This document shows, one piece after another, positions 41,371-49,340 of a stretch of DNA of 64,000 bases. A program made the position numbers and the translations under genes. Positions within the stretch are counted from its first letter, which is position 1. Each line of letters begins with the position of its first letter. This DNA is from VRUE01 sp035997045 (lineage in GTDB: Bacteria; Actinomycetota; Thermoleophilia; Solirubrobacterales; 70-9). The stretch is from the NCBI GenBank assembly GCA_035997045.1, contig DASYIY010000057.1:18310-82309 (forward strand), read 5' to 3'. The notes beneath the pieces are model-generated. The model saw only the letters and a list, made by a program, of their open reading frames with translations. It did no database searches and was not told the origin of the DNA.

Positions 41371-42271
41371 GCGAGGCGACGTTGGCGCCGATCTGCTCCG
41401 GACGCGTCGCCCCCGCGATCACCGAGGCGACGGCGGGCTGCGCGGCGAGGCCGGCGATCGCGACGTCGAGGATGCCGACCCCGCGTGCCTCGGCGAAGGC
41501 TTCGAGCGCCTCGATCGCGTCGAACTGCTCCTCGCTGCCTATCTGTTCCCGGGAGGAGAGCCGGCTGCCCTCCGGGCCGGACTCGTTACGCCGGTACTTG
41601 CCGGTGAGCAGGCCGCTGGCGAGCGGGAAGAAGGGCAGGATCGAGACGCCCAGCCGCTCGCAGGCGGGCGCCACTTCTGCCTCGATCTGGCGCTGCAGCA
41701 GGCTGTATTCGTTCTGCAGGGTGACGAAGTGGGCGAGGCCCCGCTCGCGCGAGATTCCCTCCGCCTCTTCCAACTGCGCGGCGCTGAAGTTAGAACAGCC
41801 GATCGCGCTGACCAGGCCCTCGCGGACCAGCTCGTCCAATGCCCCCAGCGTCTCCTCGAGCGGGGTGGTCCCGTCCGGGTGGTGGTACTGGTAGAGGTCG
41901 ATCCGGTCGATGCGCAGCCGTTCCAGCGAGCCCTCGACCGCCCAGCGGATGTACTCGCGTGAGCCGCGCGGCGCGTCGGGCGCGCCCTCGGCTCCGCTCA
42001 GCTCCCAGCCGAACTTGGTCGCCAGGACGAACTCGTCGCGACGGCCCTCGAGGACCTCGCCCATCAGGCGCTCGCTGTTGCCGTCGCCGTAGACGTCGGC
42101 GGTGTCGAAGAGCGTTATGCCGGCGTTGAGCGCGGCATTGAGCACGGCCGCGGTGCGGTCCAAATCAAGGCGGCGGCCGAAGTTGTTGCAGCCGAGGCCG
42201 ACGGCCGAGACCTCGATCCCGGAATCGCCGAGGCGACGGGTGGGAAGGGGGGTGGTGGGAGAAGGGGACAT
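41312..42271 (-). CDS. Aldo/keto reductase
   Basis: A product of 319 residues, a complete TIM barrel AKR. The catalytic tetrad is visible: Asp and Tyr in LFDTADVYGDGNSE, Lys in VLATKFGW, and His in YQYHHPDG. NADPH binding: CSNFSAAQLEEA, SGLLTGKYRRNESG and the VIAGATRPEQIGANV motif near the end. It matches the AKR11/AKR13-like group. Upstream by 30 bp is a cupin gene on the same strand, so the two form an operon. The natural substrate is unknown. Confidence 0.93.
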   Translation of the reverse strand: MSPSPTTPLPTRRLGDSGIEVSAVGLGCNNFGRRLDLDRTAAVLNAALNAGITLFDTADVYGDGNSERLMGEVLEGRRDEFVLATKFGWELSGAEGAPDAPRGSREYIRWAVEGSLERLRIDRIDLYQYHHPDGTTPLEETLGALDELVREGLVSAIGCSNFSAAQLEEAEGISRERGLAHFVTLQNEYSLLQRQIEAEVAPACERLGVSILPFFPLASGLLTGKYRRNESGPEGSRLSSREQIGSEEQFDAIEALEAFAEARGVGILDVAIAGLAAQPAVASVIAGATRPEQIGANVASLSWQPSEADLAELDRIAPR

Positions 42272-42301
42272 GTCTGACTCCTCTCCCTCGCCGACCCGGG
42301 G

Positions 42302-42691
42302 TCAGCCGTCGTCTCGCGGCCAGCGGTCCTTGACCAAAGCACCGTCGCCACCCTCGGGCTTGTCGCTGCCGATTGCGAGCAGCTCGAGCCCCTCCGGCCC
42401 GGCCTCGAAGCCCCGCACCACGCTGGGAGCGACGCGGATGACGTCCCAGCGGCCCAGCTCGACGATCTCGTCGTCGAGCCTGATCCGCCCCGATCCGCCG
42501 AGCACCAAGTAGACCTCCTCCTGCACCTCGTGACTGTGGCCATCCACGGCGCGGAAGCCGGGGCCATAGCGGAAGTGGCTGACTCCGAGGTGCTCGGAGT
42601 CGAGGAATTTGCGCGAGAAGCGGGCCTCGACCTCGGGTCTGCTCGACGCGTCCTCGATCTCCATCAGGTTCTTGACCGCGAAGTCCGACAT
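42302..42691 (-). CDS. Cupin-domain protein
   Basis: A product of 129 residues. RYGPGFRAVDGHSHEVQEEVY contains the first cupin motif (His-x-His and Glu), and RWDVIRVAPSVVRGFEAG motif 2 lacking the usual His. The family is that of small cupins with FSR-x-F-L-x-x-E-x-x-G-V start. It directly precedes the aldo/keto reductase. It may act on or bind a sugar-like compound; no activity can be inferred. Confidence 0.88.
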   Translation of the reverse strand: MSDFAVKNLMEIEDASSRPEVEARFSRKFLDSEHLGVSHFRYGPGFRAVDGHSHEVQEEVYLVLGGSGRIRLDDEIVELGRWDVIRVAPSVVRGFEAGPEGLELLAIGSDKPEGGDGALVKDRWPRDDG

Positions 42692-42827
42692 CGCGAATCA
42701 GTTTAGGGAGCGGCCTCCGCCGGCTGCTGGCGAACCGACAGCAATCGCGAATGGCCATGGGGCCACTTCGCTACCGTGCTGGCTCGCCCCGGCGAACGAC
42801 CAGTCCGCTGACTCGAGAAGGACCCGC

Positions 42828-44273
42828 ATGAGCGCCCCGGCTCCGGACCGGACCCATCCCAACCTGACCCTCGCCGTGCTCTCGCTCGGCGGCATGGCCT
42901 ACGCGATGCTGAGCTCGATGGTCGTGCCGGCGCTGCCGACGATGCAGCACGACCTCGGCACGACCGAGACCGGCATCACCTGGCTGCTGACCGGTTACCT
43001 GCTCGCCGCTTCGGTCGGCACCTCGATCCTCGGCCGGCTCGGCGACATGTACGGCAAGGAGCGCCTGCTGCTCTGGACCCTGGTGATCCTGGCGGGGGGC
43101 ACGCTGCTGGCAGCCGTCTCCAGCTCGCTGGCCCTGCTGATCGCCGCCCGCTTCATCCAGGGCGCCGGCGGCGGCATCTTCCCGCTCGCCTACGGCATCG
43201 TCCGCGACGAGTTCCCGGCGGCGAAAGTCGCCGGCGGGATCGGCCTGCTCTCCGCCATCCTCGGCGTCGGCGGCGGCCTCGGGATCGTCCTCTCCGGCGT
43301 GATCATCGAGCACCTCAGTTATCACTGGCTGTTCTGGATTCCGCTCGTGGCGATCGTCCTTGCTGCCGTTGCGACCTGGCGTTTCATCCCCGAATCGCCG
43401 GTCCGCACCCCCGGCAAGGTCAACTGGCTGGCGGCGGCACTGATGACGATCGGCCTCTCGGCAGTGCTGCTGGCGATCAGCCAAACCGCCAGCTGGGGCT
43501 GGGTCTCGGCCAAGACCTTCGGCCTCACCCTCGCCGGGGTGCTCTTCTGCATCGCCTGGATCCGGGTCGAGGCGCGCAGCGCCGAACCGCTGATCGACAT
43601 GACGATGATGCGGGTGCGCGGCGTCTGGACCACCAACGCCGCCGCCTTCCTGCTCGGCGCCGGCCTCTACGCCTCCTTCGTCGTCTTTCCCCAGTTCGCA
43701 CAGCTGCCGAAGAGCACCGGCTTCGGCTTCGGCGCCTCGGTCGTCGCTTCCGGGCTCTACCTGTTGCCCGCGACGATTGGGATGACGATCCTCGGCCTCA
43801 AGGCAGGTGCGATCTCAGCCCGCTTCGGCTCCCGCGCGGCGCTGTTGGCCGGGACCCTCTTCGCGGTCGCCTCCTTCACCATGCTCGCCGTCGCCCACGA
43901 GCATCCCTACGAGCTGCTGATCGCCGCCGCCTTGCTCGGCGTCGGCATCGGCCTCGCTTTCGCCGCCCTCGGCAACCTCATCGTGCAGGCGGTGCCGGCC
44001 GAGCAGACCGGCGTCGCCAGCGGCATGAACACGGTGATGCGGACGCTCGGCGGCGCCCTCGGCGGTCAGCTCTCGGCGACCTTCATCGCCGACCACATGG
44101 CCAACGGCCTACCCACGGTCACCGGCTTCACCGAGACCTTCCTGATGGCGACCGGCTTCCTGCTGCTCTGCTTCGTCGCCGCCCTGCTCGTGCCCAGGGC
44201 GCTTGGATCGGCGGCGCCGAAGGCGGGGCAAGGCGAGGCGCCCGCCCCCGCGGCCGAAGCCGCGCAGGCCTGA
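42828..44273 (+). CDS. MFS drug-efflux transporter (DHA2/EmrB type)
   Basis: A product of 481 residues with 13-14 predicted membrane helices. Motif A is seen as GRLGDMYGKERLLL, motif C as LLSAILGVGGGLGIVLSG, and the start THPNLTLAVLSLGGMAYAML resembles 14-TM EmrB/QacA exporters (H+ drug antiport). The Pro-rich tail after the last helix is disordered. It lies between convergent genes and has no adjacent TetR regulator, so substrate and control are unknown. Confidence 0.9.
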   Translation: MSAPAPDRTHPNLTLAVLSLGGMAYAMLSSMVVPALPTMQHDLGTTETGITWLLTGYLLAASVGTSILGRLGDMYGKERLLLWTLVILAGGTLLAAVSSSLALLIAARFIQGAGGGIFPLAYGIVRDEFPAAKVAGGIGLLSAILGVGGGLGIVLSGVIIEHLSYHWLFWIPLVAIVLAAVATWRFIPESPVRTPGKVNWLAAALMTIGLSAVLLAISQTASWGWVSAKTFGLTLAGVLFCIAWIRVEARSAEPLIDMTMMRVRGVWTTNAAAFLLGAGLYASFVVFPQFAQLPKSTGFGFGASVVASGLYLLPATIGMTILGLKAGAISARFGSRAALLAGTLFAVASFTMLAVAHEHPYELLIAAALLGVGIGLAFAALGNLIVQAVPAEQTGVASGMNTVMRTLGGALGGQLSATFIADHMANGLPTVTGFTETFLMATGFLLLCFVAALLVPRALGSAAPKAGQGEAPAPAAEAAQA

Positions 44274-44298
44274 CGCCTCCGCCGATTCGCGAGCTCGC

Positions 44299-44679
44299 TC
44301 AGCCGCCCTGAGCCGCGTACTGGATCGTCTTGCCGGGCTTGGTGCAGACCTGCGGGAAGTAGCCGACGGGAACCTTGAATTCCCCGGTTTCGCACTTGTA
44401 GTTCTGCGGATAGCCGGTCTTGCTGATCTTTTCGCCGTTGTAGGTGAGGCGGAAGAATTCATAGGCTTTCGCGCACGAGGTGCCCTTTACGGAGATCGTC
44501 TTGACGACGATCGTGTAGGGCTTCGTCGACCCTTCGACCTGGAGCTTGATCGGCTTGTTTGGGCAACTCGTCAATCCACTCGACGCCTGCGCGCCCGGCG
44601 TCAGTGCCAGAACCAGGGCAATCAGCGCCACTGCGCTTACGAGGACGCCGATTCCGTACTGCTTTCTTGGAGCTTCCAT
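44299..44679 (-). CDS. Small secreted protein
   Basis: A product of 126 residues from ATG at 44679; an ATG-like start six codons upstream has a worse ribosome site. The signal peptide QYGIGVLVSAVALIALVLAL ends near GAQA. The mature part has four Cys (SCPNK, SCAKA, KCETG, VCTKP), likely two disulfides, in a beta-rich chain with KTISVKGTSCAKAYEFFRLT. This matches the style of other lineage-specific secreted proteins, without a known family. Confidence 0.78.
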   Translation of the reverse strand: MEAPRKQYGIGVLVSAVALIALVLALTPGAQASSGLTSCPNKPIKLQVEGSTKPYTIVVKTISVKGTSCAKAYEFFRLTYNGEKISKTGYPQNYKCETGEFKVPVGYFPQVCTKPGKTIQYAAQGG

Positions 44680-44760
44680 TCCAGCCTCTCTGGTCAAATG
44701 CGGCGCCCCGATGGCCCCGGCGCCGGAGATTACTGTCAGGAGCTCAACCCGTCGCAGCGG

Positions 44761-45438
44761 CTATGGCCGAGGTCTGGCCGCGCGCCTTGCCGGCCGTTCC
44801 GTTCGGTGCTGCGGCGGGCTCGCAAGGAGGTGGTGAAACGGGGTCCGGAGGCGCGATCTCAGCTCTCGGGCAGCGGAGTTTCCAGTGGCTTCGTGCTCTG
44901 CGGGGTCGCTGACCAGGATCACCGCGGTGGCCGGGTAGCTGCGCAGCCGATCCTCGACGGTCTGCACGATGCTCTCGTCGCCGATGCCGGCCGTTGCCGC
45001 GACTTCTGCCCTGGCCAGTGAGGCGAGGCTCACCACCAGGGTGCGCTGGGCGTGGTCGTGGGCCGGACCGAGGTCGGATGTCCAGCGGTCGAGGAAGCGG
45101 TGACGGACGGGGACCACGACCAGAACCTCCGCCGCGGGGCGATCGTTCTCTTCGTCGCACGCCAGATCGGCGATTTGCTCGATCGCCGCGGCGTCCTCGA
45201 GCGGATCGCCGATCACGACCAAGAGGTGGTCGCGGATGTCCACCGCCGCCGCGGGCACGATCGGATACAGGGGCGGGTGGCGGATCGCCATCACGACGAT
45301 CGAGGTGGCGGCCAGGGCACCGACCGCCATGCCCAGTCCCGGGCCGCCGAGGTAGAACCCGCCGACGATCGAAACGGCGATCGCCGCGACGATCAGGGGC
45401 AGCTTCCACGCAGCCAATTCCCATGGTTCGTCTGTCAA
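44761..45438 (-). CDS. Membrane protein with C-terminal universal-stress-like domain
   Basis: TTG at 45438 is fixed by AGGAGGAGGAG. The product has 225 residues. Two hydrophobic helices (LPLIVAAIAVSIVGGFYL and AVGALAATSIVVMAI) are followed by a soluble alpha/beta domain (residues about 75-205): LLVVIGDPLEDAAAIEQIAD, VLVVVPVRH, VEDRLRSYPATAVILVSDP. The strand order is that of the UspA-like domain but the G-x-x-G-x-x-x-S ATP motif is absent. The C-terminal tail is Arg-rich. Function unknown; possibly a membrane-anchored regulator. Confidence 0.75.
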   Translation of the reverse strand: MTDEPWELAAWKLPLIVAAIAVSIVGGFYLGGPGLGMAVGALAATSIVVMAIRHPPLYPIVPAAAVDIRDHLLVVIGDPLEDAAAIEQIADLACDEENDRPAAEVLVVVPVRHRFLDRWTSDLGPAHDHAQRTLVVSLASLARAEVAATAGIGDESIVQTVEDRLRSYPATAVILVSDPAEHEATGNSAARELRSRLRTPFHHLLASPPQHRTERPARRAARPRP

Positions 45439-45503
45439 CGCTCCTCCTCCTGATGACAGCCCACTCGACTCTTCTTCGTGACTTACGTTAGCGCGCGTTA
45501 AAT

Positions 45504-45641
45504 CTAAGCTTTGCTCGTCGTCAGGGTGAGGAACTCCTGGCGGGTGCGGGGGTCGTCGCGGACCTGGCCGTGCAGCGCCGAGGTCACGGTTGTGGCGCCG
45601 AACTTCTGCACGTCTGCGATTTCGTCCATATCCCCTGGCGT
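45504..45641 (-). pseudogene. folE: 3' remnant of GTP cyclohydrolase I (folE)
   Basis: The frame from about 45641 to the TAG at 45506-45504 encodes ADVQKFGATTVTSALHGQVR and DDPRTRQEFLTL, the C-terminal segment of GTP cyclohydrolase I, which makes dihydroneopterin triphosphate for folate. The rest of the gene is missing; the similarity stops at about 45620-45640, exactly where the frame of the plus-strand toxin begins. It is a truncated relic. Confidence 0.6.
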
Positions 45642-46050
45642 CAACGCAGGCGATCTACTATCGCGACAAGCGCGGGGTCGAACCAGTCGATCAATTCATT
45701 GAGGCACTTCCAGCGAAGCGTGCCGCGAAGATTGACGACTACATTGAGGAGCACCTGAACCGGCAAGCGCCGGATGTGCCGCCACCGGAGTTCCCAGCCA
45801 GTTCGCAGATCGAGGGTGAGTTGCGCGAGCTAAGGGTCCGGTTTGCCCTACGCGCTACCGCATCCTCTACCAACGATCCGAGAACCTGATCGTCCTCCTG
45901 CACGCTTTCGAGAAGAACACTGGGCCCGTGCCGTCCTCTGACACGGCACGGGCGAAGCGGCGAATGGCTGATTTCAAGCGACGAATGGATGCGGAGCCGC
46001 GAAAGCCGCCTCGGGCAGCAGGCAAAGATGCGCCGTCGACCCATCGATAA
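45642..46050 (+). pseudogene. RelE/HigB-family toxin gene with a one-base frameshift
   Basis: The first frame encodes AIYYRDKRGVEPVDQFIEAL and then GELRELRVRF, the HigB/Gp49-like toxin fold; it then ends at a stop (45887-45889). In the next frame, from about 45850 to the TAA at 46048-46050, TRYRILYQRSENLIVLLHAF and KRRMADFKRRMDAE complete the domain. A missing single base near 45844 (TTTGCCC in place of an expected TTTGGCCC) explains the break; with one added base the frame is fully open. No ATG start is visible at the 5' end, where the folE remnant adjoins, so the N-terminus may also be damaged. Either a decayed toxin or a sequencing error. Confidence 0.7.
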
Positions 46051-46055
46051 AGTCC

Positions 46056-46083
46056 TTGACTGATTTATCTATATGGATAAACT
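46056..46083 (+). promoter_or_regulatory. Promoter and operator of the HigA-like antitoxin
   Basis: TTGACT (46056-46061) and TAAACT (46078-46083) are 16 bp apart. TTTATC (46064-46069) and GATAAA (46076-46081) form a perfect inverted repeat with a 6-bp centre, overlapping the -10 region, a probable self-operator. Start of transcription is close to the ATG at 46090, so the antitoxin mRNA is probably leaderless. Confidence 0.7.
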
Positions 46084-46089
46084 AATGCC

Positions 46090-46482
46090 ATGAGCGCAAA
46101 AGAGAATGGCCGCATCGATCCAAAGGGCAGAGCGGCCGCCACGGCCGCGCGGGATCGTGGCCGGAGAGGCGAGGTCTACCGCGAAGCCCGCGACGAGTAC
46201 GCCGCGATCAGCGAGCTACGCAAGCGGAACTGGATCGCCGCCCACATTCGCGAGCGGCGTTACGAGCTTGACCTCACGCAGAAGGAAGTAGCAGCCCTGG
46301 CTGGCACTTCACATTCCTTCATCTCGAAAGTCGAGGGCGGTAAGCACATCCCTACGATTCCAGTGCTGAAGCGCATCCTCGCTGTGCTTGATGAGGAGCT
46401 GTTGATCGGTATCGAGCGTCGGGTTCCCGACGAGGAGCTCGAACGTGAGGTGGCACCAGTTCCGGAGTTCGCAGTCCCCTGA
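46090..46482 (+). CDS. HigA-like XRE-family antitoxin
   Basis: A product of 130 residues. Residues about 1-50 are charged and Arg/Glu-rich. Residues about 52-110 are an XRE HTH: IRERRYELDLTQKEVAALAG, TSHSFISKVEGGKHIPT (recognition helix) and IPVLKRILAVLDEEL. The C-terminal tail is acidic. It follows a toxin-like gene (RelE/HigB fold) by 40 bp and has its own promoter with palindrome. It probably represses itself; with the toxin frameshifted it could be an orphan regulator. Confidence 0.85.
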   Translation: MSAKENGRIDPKGRAAATAARDRGRRGEVYREARDEYAAISELRKRNWIAAHIRERRYELDLTQKEVAALAGTSHSFISKVEGGKHIPTIPVLKRILAVLDEELLIGIERRVPDEELEREVAPVPEFAVP

Positions 46483-46532
46483 TGTAGCGCCTGCGTTCGC
46501 GCGAGGGCTTCGTGATGCAAGTGCCCGTCGGG

Positions 46533-47843
46533 CTAAGCCGGATCTGCCACTGGCCGCTCGACATCGATCCCGGCCTCAGTTGTGATCAGGATCGCGCCCT
46601 CGCCAGTGACGTAGGCCTCCTCGCCGTGCTGGACCACGTCCATGCCGATGCCCTCCTCGCGTTCGCTCGCCCGCAGCGGCATCGCCAGTCCGACCAGCTT
46701 CAGCAGCACGAAGGTGGCGACGAAGGCGTAGACGGGAGTGACCAGGGCGGCCAGCGCCTGGTCGCCGAGCTGGGCCGCGTTGCCGTAGAAGAGGCCGTCG
46801 GAGACGCCGTTCCAGGCCGCCTCGGCGAAGAAGCCGATGAAGAGGATCCCGGTGAAGCCGGCGAGGCCGTGGGCGGCGAGCACGTCGAGCGTCTCGTCGA
46901 CCCGGGTACGGGTGCGCCAGACGATGATCGCGTAGCTCGGCAGCGCCGCGAGGGCGCCGAGCAGCATCGCCCAGCCGGGACTGATGAAGCCTCCTGCCGG
47001 GGTGATCGCGACGCAGCCGACGACGATCGCCGTCGCTGCCCCGATCGCGGTCACTTTCCTGCCCCGGATCAGGTCGAGGGTGAACCAGACCACCAGGGTG
47101 CAGGCCGGGGTCAGTAGCGTGTTGACGAAGGCGAGCACACTGGGGTTACCGGTCGAGAAGCCGCTGCCCCCGTTGAAGCCGAACCAGCCGAACCAGAGCA
47201 GGCCGGCGCCGAGCAGCACGTACATCGCGTTGTGGGGAAGCAGGGCCTGGCGGCCGTAGTCCTTGCGGGCGCCGACCACGAGCGCTGCCGCCAGGGCGGA
47301 GAAGCCGGAGCCCATCTCGACCGGGACGCCGCCGGCGAAGTCGAGCGTGCCGCCCGCCTGCAGCCAGCCGCCGCCGAAGGCCCAGTGGGCGAGCACGGCG
47401 TAGACCAGTACCGACCAGAGTGCGGCGAAGACGAGGAAGGCGCCGAAGCGCATGCGCTCGACCACGGCGCCGGAGACGAGGGCGACGGTGATGATGCAGA
47501 AGGTCGCCTGGAAGGCAAAGAAGAGCAGCTCCGGGATCTTCGTCCCCTCGCGCGGGGCGAAGTCGACGCCGTGCAGGAAGGCGTTGCCGAGGCCCCCGAT
47601 CAGGCTGCCGCTGCCGTCGAAGGCGAGCGAGTAACCGACCGCGGCCCAGGTGACCGCGGCGATGGCGATCGCGCCGACGCACATCATGAAGGTGTTGAGG
47701 GTGTTCTTCGAGCGCACCAGGCCGGCGTAGAAGAGGCCGAGCGCCGGGGTCATCATCAGCACCAGCGCCGTCGCCACCAGCATCCAGGCGGTGTCGCCGC
47801 TGTCGATTCCACTCAGCGCGGCCAGGGCCGCGGAGCCGCTCAC
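46533..47843 (-). CDS. amtB: Ammonium transporter
   Basis: A product of 436 residues with 11 membrane helices. It begins DTAWMLVATALVLMMTPALGLF (the conserved Amt start), and contains GFNGGSGFS with the pore-region signature and the later VVGCVAITPAGGFISPG. These are the features of the Amt/Rh family: pore His and Phe residues for NH4+ deprotonation and NH3 passage. GTG start overlaps the stop of the PII gene by 4 bp (GTGA), so glnK and amtB are translationally coupled. The C-terminal tail (after residue 390) that contacts PII is present. Confidence 0.96.
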   Translation of the reverse strand: MSGSAALAALSGIDSGDTAWMLVATALVLMMTPALGLFYAGLVRSKNTLNTFMMCVGAIAIAAVTWAAVGYSLAFDGSGSLIGGLGNAFLHGVDFAPREGTKIPELLFFAFQATFCIITVALVSGAVVERMRFGAFLVFAALWSVLVYAVLAHWAFGGGWLQAGGTLDFAGGVPVEMGSGFSALAAALVVGARKDYGRQALLPHNAMYVLLGAGLLWFGWFGFNGGSGFSTGNPSVLAFVNTLLTPACTLVVWFTLDLIRGRKVTAIGAATAIVVGCVAITPAGGFISPGWAMLLGALAALPSYAIIVWRTRTRVDETLDVLAAHGLAGFTGILFIGFFAEAAWNGVSDGLFYGNAAQLGDQALAALVTPVYAFVATFVLLKLVGLAMPLRASEREEGIGMDVVQHGEEAYVTGEGAILITTEAGIDVERPVADPA

Positions 47844-48193
47844 TTGTCCACCGGCGTCACGGCGCCCATGTCGGTATCGCCGGTGCGGATCCGCACCGCC
47901 TGCTCCAGCGGCACGACGAAGATCTTGCCGTCGCCGACTTCTCCGGTGCGGGCCCCCGCGCAGAGCGCCTCGACCGTCGGCTGCACGAACTCGTCGGACA
48001 CGGCGATCTCGAAGCGGACCTTCTCGGCCAGCCCCATCTGCACGGTCGTGCCGCGGTAGGTCTCGACCCGCTCCAGCTCGCCCCCATGGCCCTGCACGCG
48101 GCTCATCGAGACGCCGCGCACGTCGGCGCGATAGAGGGACTCCAGGACGTCGTTTGCCTTCTCCGGGCGGACGATGCCGATCACCAGTTTCAC
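47840..48193 (-). CDS. glnK: PII nitrogen regulatory protein lacking Tyr51
   Basis: GTG at 48193 follows AGGGGAG, giving 117 residues. Strand motifs LVIGIVRPEKANDVLESL, YRGTTVQMGLAEKVRFEIAV and TGEVGDGKIFVVPLEQAVRI are the PII fold with the T-loop, Walker-like G-x-x-G-x-G-K-I and C-loop for ATP/2-oxoglutarate. In the T-loop YRGTTVQ, residue 51 is Val where E. coli GlnB and actinobacterial GlnK carry the Tyr that is uridylylated or adenylylated. So the protein probably works only by ligand binding on AmtB. It lies upstream of amtB in the same operon. Confidence 0.93.
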   Translation of the reverse strand: MKLVIGIVRPEKANDVLESLYRADVRGVSMSRVQGHGGELERVETYRGTTVQMGLAEKVRFEIAVSDEFVQPTVEALCAGARTGEVGDGKIFVVPLEQAVRIRTGDTDMGAVTPVDK

Positions 48194-48296
48194 GATTCTC
48201 CCCTTCCCACTTTTGCCGGGCGAAGCGTGCGCGAGCCTAACGGACGCTTCCGGACTGGACCGGAAGGCCCTCGGCGAGCCTTCTAAGATCGGGTGC

Positions 48297-49259
48297 GTGG
48301 CGACGATCCTCGACCGGCTCGGCATCGCGACGCCGGTCGTTCAGGCGGGGATGGGCGGCGGCCTCAGCCGGCATGAGCTGGCCGCCGCCGTCTCGGAGGC
48401 CGGTGGGCTGGGCACGATCGCGGTCAACGGTGCGGCCGCGATCGAGCGCCAGCTCGCCGCTGCCAGGGCACTGACCGCAGCGCCGGTCGCGGTCAACCTG
48501 CTTTTGCCGTTTGCCCGCCGCAGCTGGTTCGATGCGGCGGCCGACGCCGATGCCGTGGTCACTTTCTGGGGCGCCCCCCGGCGCCGCACGCCCGGCATTT
48601 GGATGCACCAATGCGGATCGGTCGCGGAGGCCCGGGCCGCGCACGCTGTCGGCGCTGACGCGATCGTCGTCCAGGGGGTCGAGGCCGGCGGTCATGTGCG
48701 CGGCACGATGCCCGCTCTGGAGCTTCATGGGCGGGTTCGGGCAGCGCTGCCGGACAGCTACCCAACCCTGCTCGCGGGCGGGATCGCCGAGCGCGCCGAT
48801 GTCCAGCGAGCGCTCGATGCGGGCGCCTGCGGTGCGGTCGCCGGCACCCGCTTTCTGCTCAGCGACGAGAGCCGCGCCCATCCCGGCTACAAGCAGCGTG
48901 GACTGGAGGCAACCGAAACGATCCTCACCGAGCTCTTCGGCTTTGGCTGGCCGGCGCCGCACCGGGTCGCGCCGAACGCGGCGACGCAGCGCCGGCTCGG
49001 CGGCGACCCGCGCGGCCCGCGCCTGCACCGTGCCCTCAACCGTCTCTCCGCTCCCGCGGCGCGCTTCGCGCCGGCCGCGAGCCAGGCCCGCCTCGCCCGC
49101 GCCCAGCGGCCGGACAGCCACCTGCTGACCCCGATTGGAGCCACCGACGACGGCTTCGCCAACCTCGTCGACGCCGGGCCCCTATATATGGGGCAGACGG
49201 TCGCGCGCATCGATGCGATCCGGCCCGCGGCCGAGATCGTCGCCCTCCTGACTCCTTAG
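48297..49259 (+). CDS. Nitronate monooxygenase / 2-nitropropane dioxygenase-like
   Basis: A product of 320 residues from GTG at 48297. FMN-binding TIM barrel: PVVQAGMGGGLSRHELAAAV (start of the family), GGHVRGTMPALEL, TLLAGGIAERADVQRALDAG and AVAGTRFLLSDES, with EAGGH carrying the key His for the phosphate/substrate. Such enzymes oxidise nitronates (3-nitropropionate, nitroalkanes) with FMN and O2. The final residues include PLYMGQTVARIDAI. It is convergent to none; the PII gene is divergent, so no operon is obvious. Confidence 0.9.
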   Translation: MATILDRLGIATPVVQAGMGGGLSRHELAAAVSEAGGLGTIAVNGAAAIERQLAAARALTAAPVAVNLLLPFARRSWFDAAADADAVVTFWGAPRRRTPGIWMHQCGSVAEARAAHAVGADAIVVQGVEAGGHVRGTMPALELHGRVRAALPDSYPTLLAGGIAERADVQRALDAGACGAVAGTRFLLSDESRAHPGYKQRGLEATETILTELFGFGWPAPHRVAPNAATQRRLGGDPRGPRLHRALNRLSAPAARFAPAASQARLARAQRPDSHLLTPIGATDDGFANLVDAGPLYMGQTVARIDAIRPAAEIVALLTP

Positions 49260-49340
49260 CCCGGACCGCTGCCGCCTCGGACGTGGCTCAGCGCTGCTGA
49301 GCCTTTCGCCGTCGGGCGCCCCGGTGGTACGGTCGCCGGG

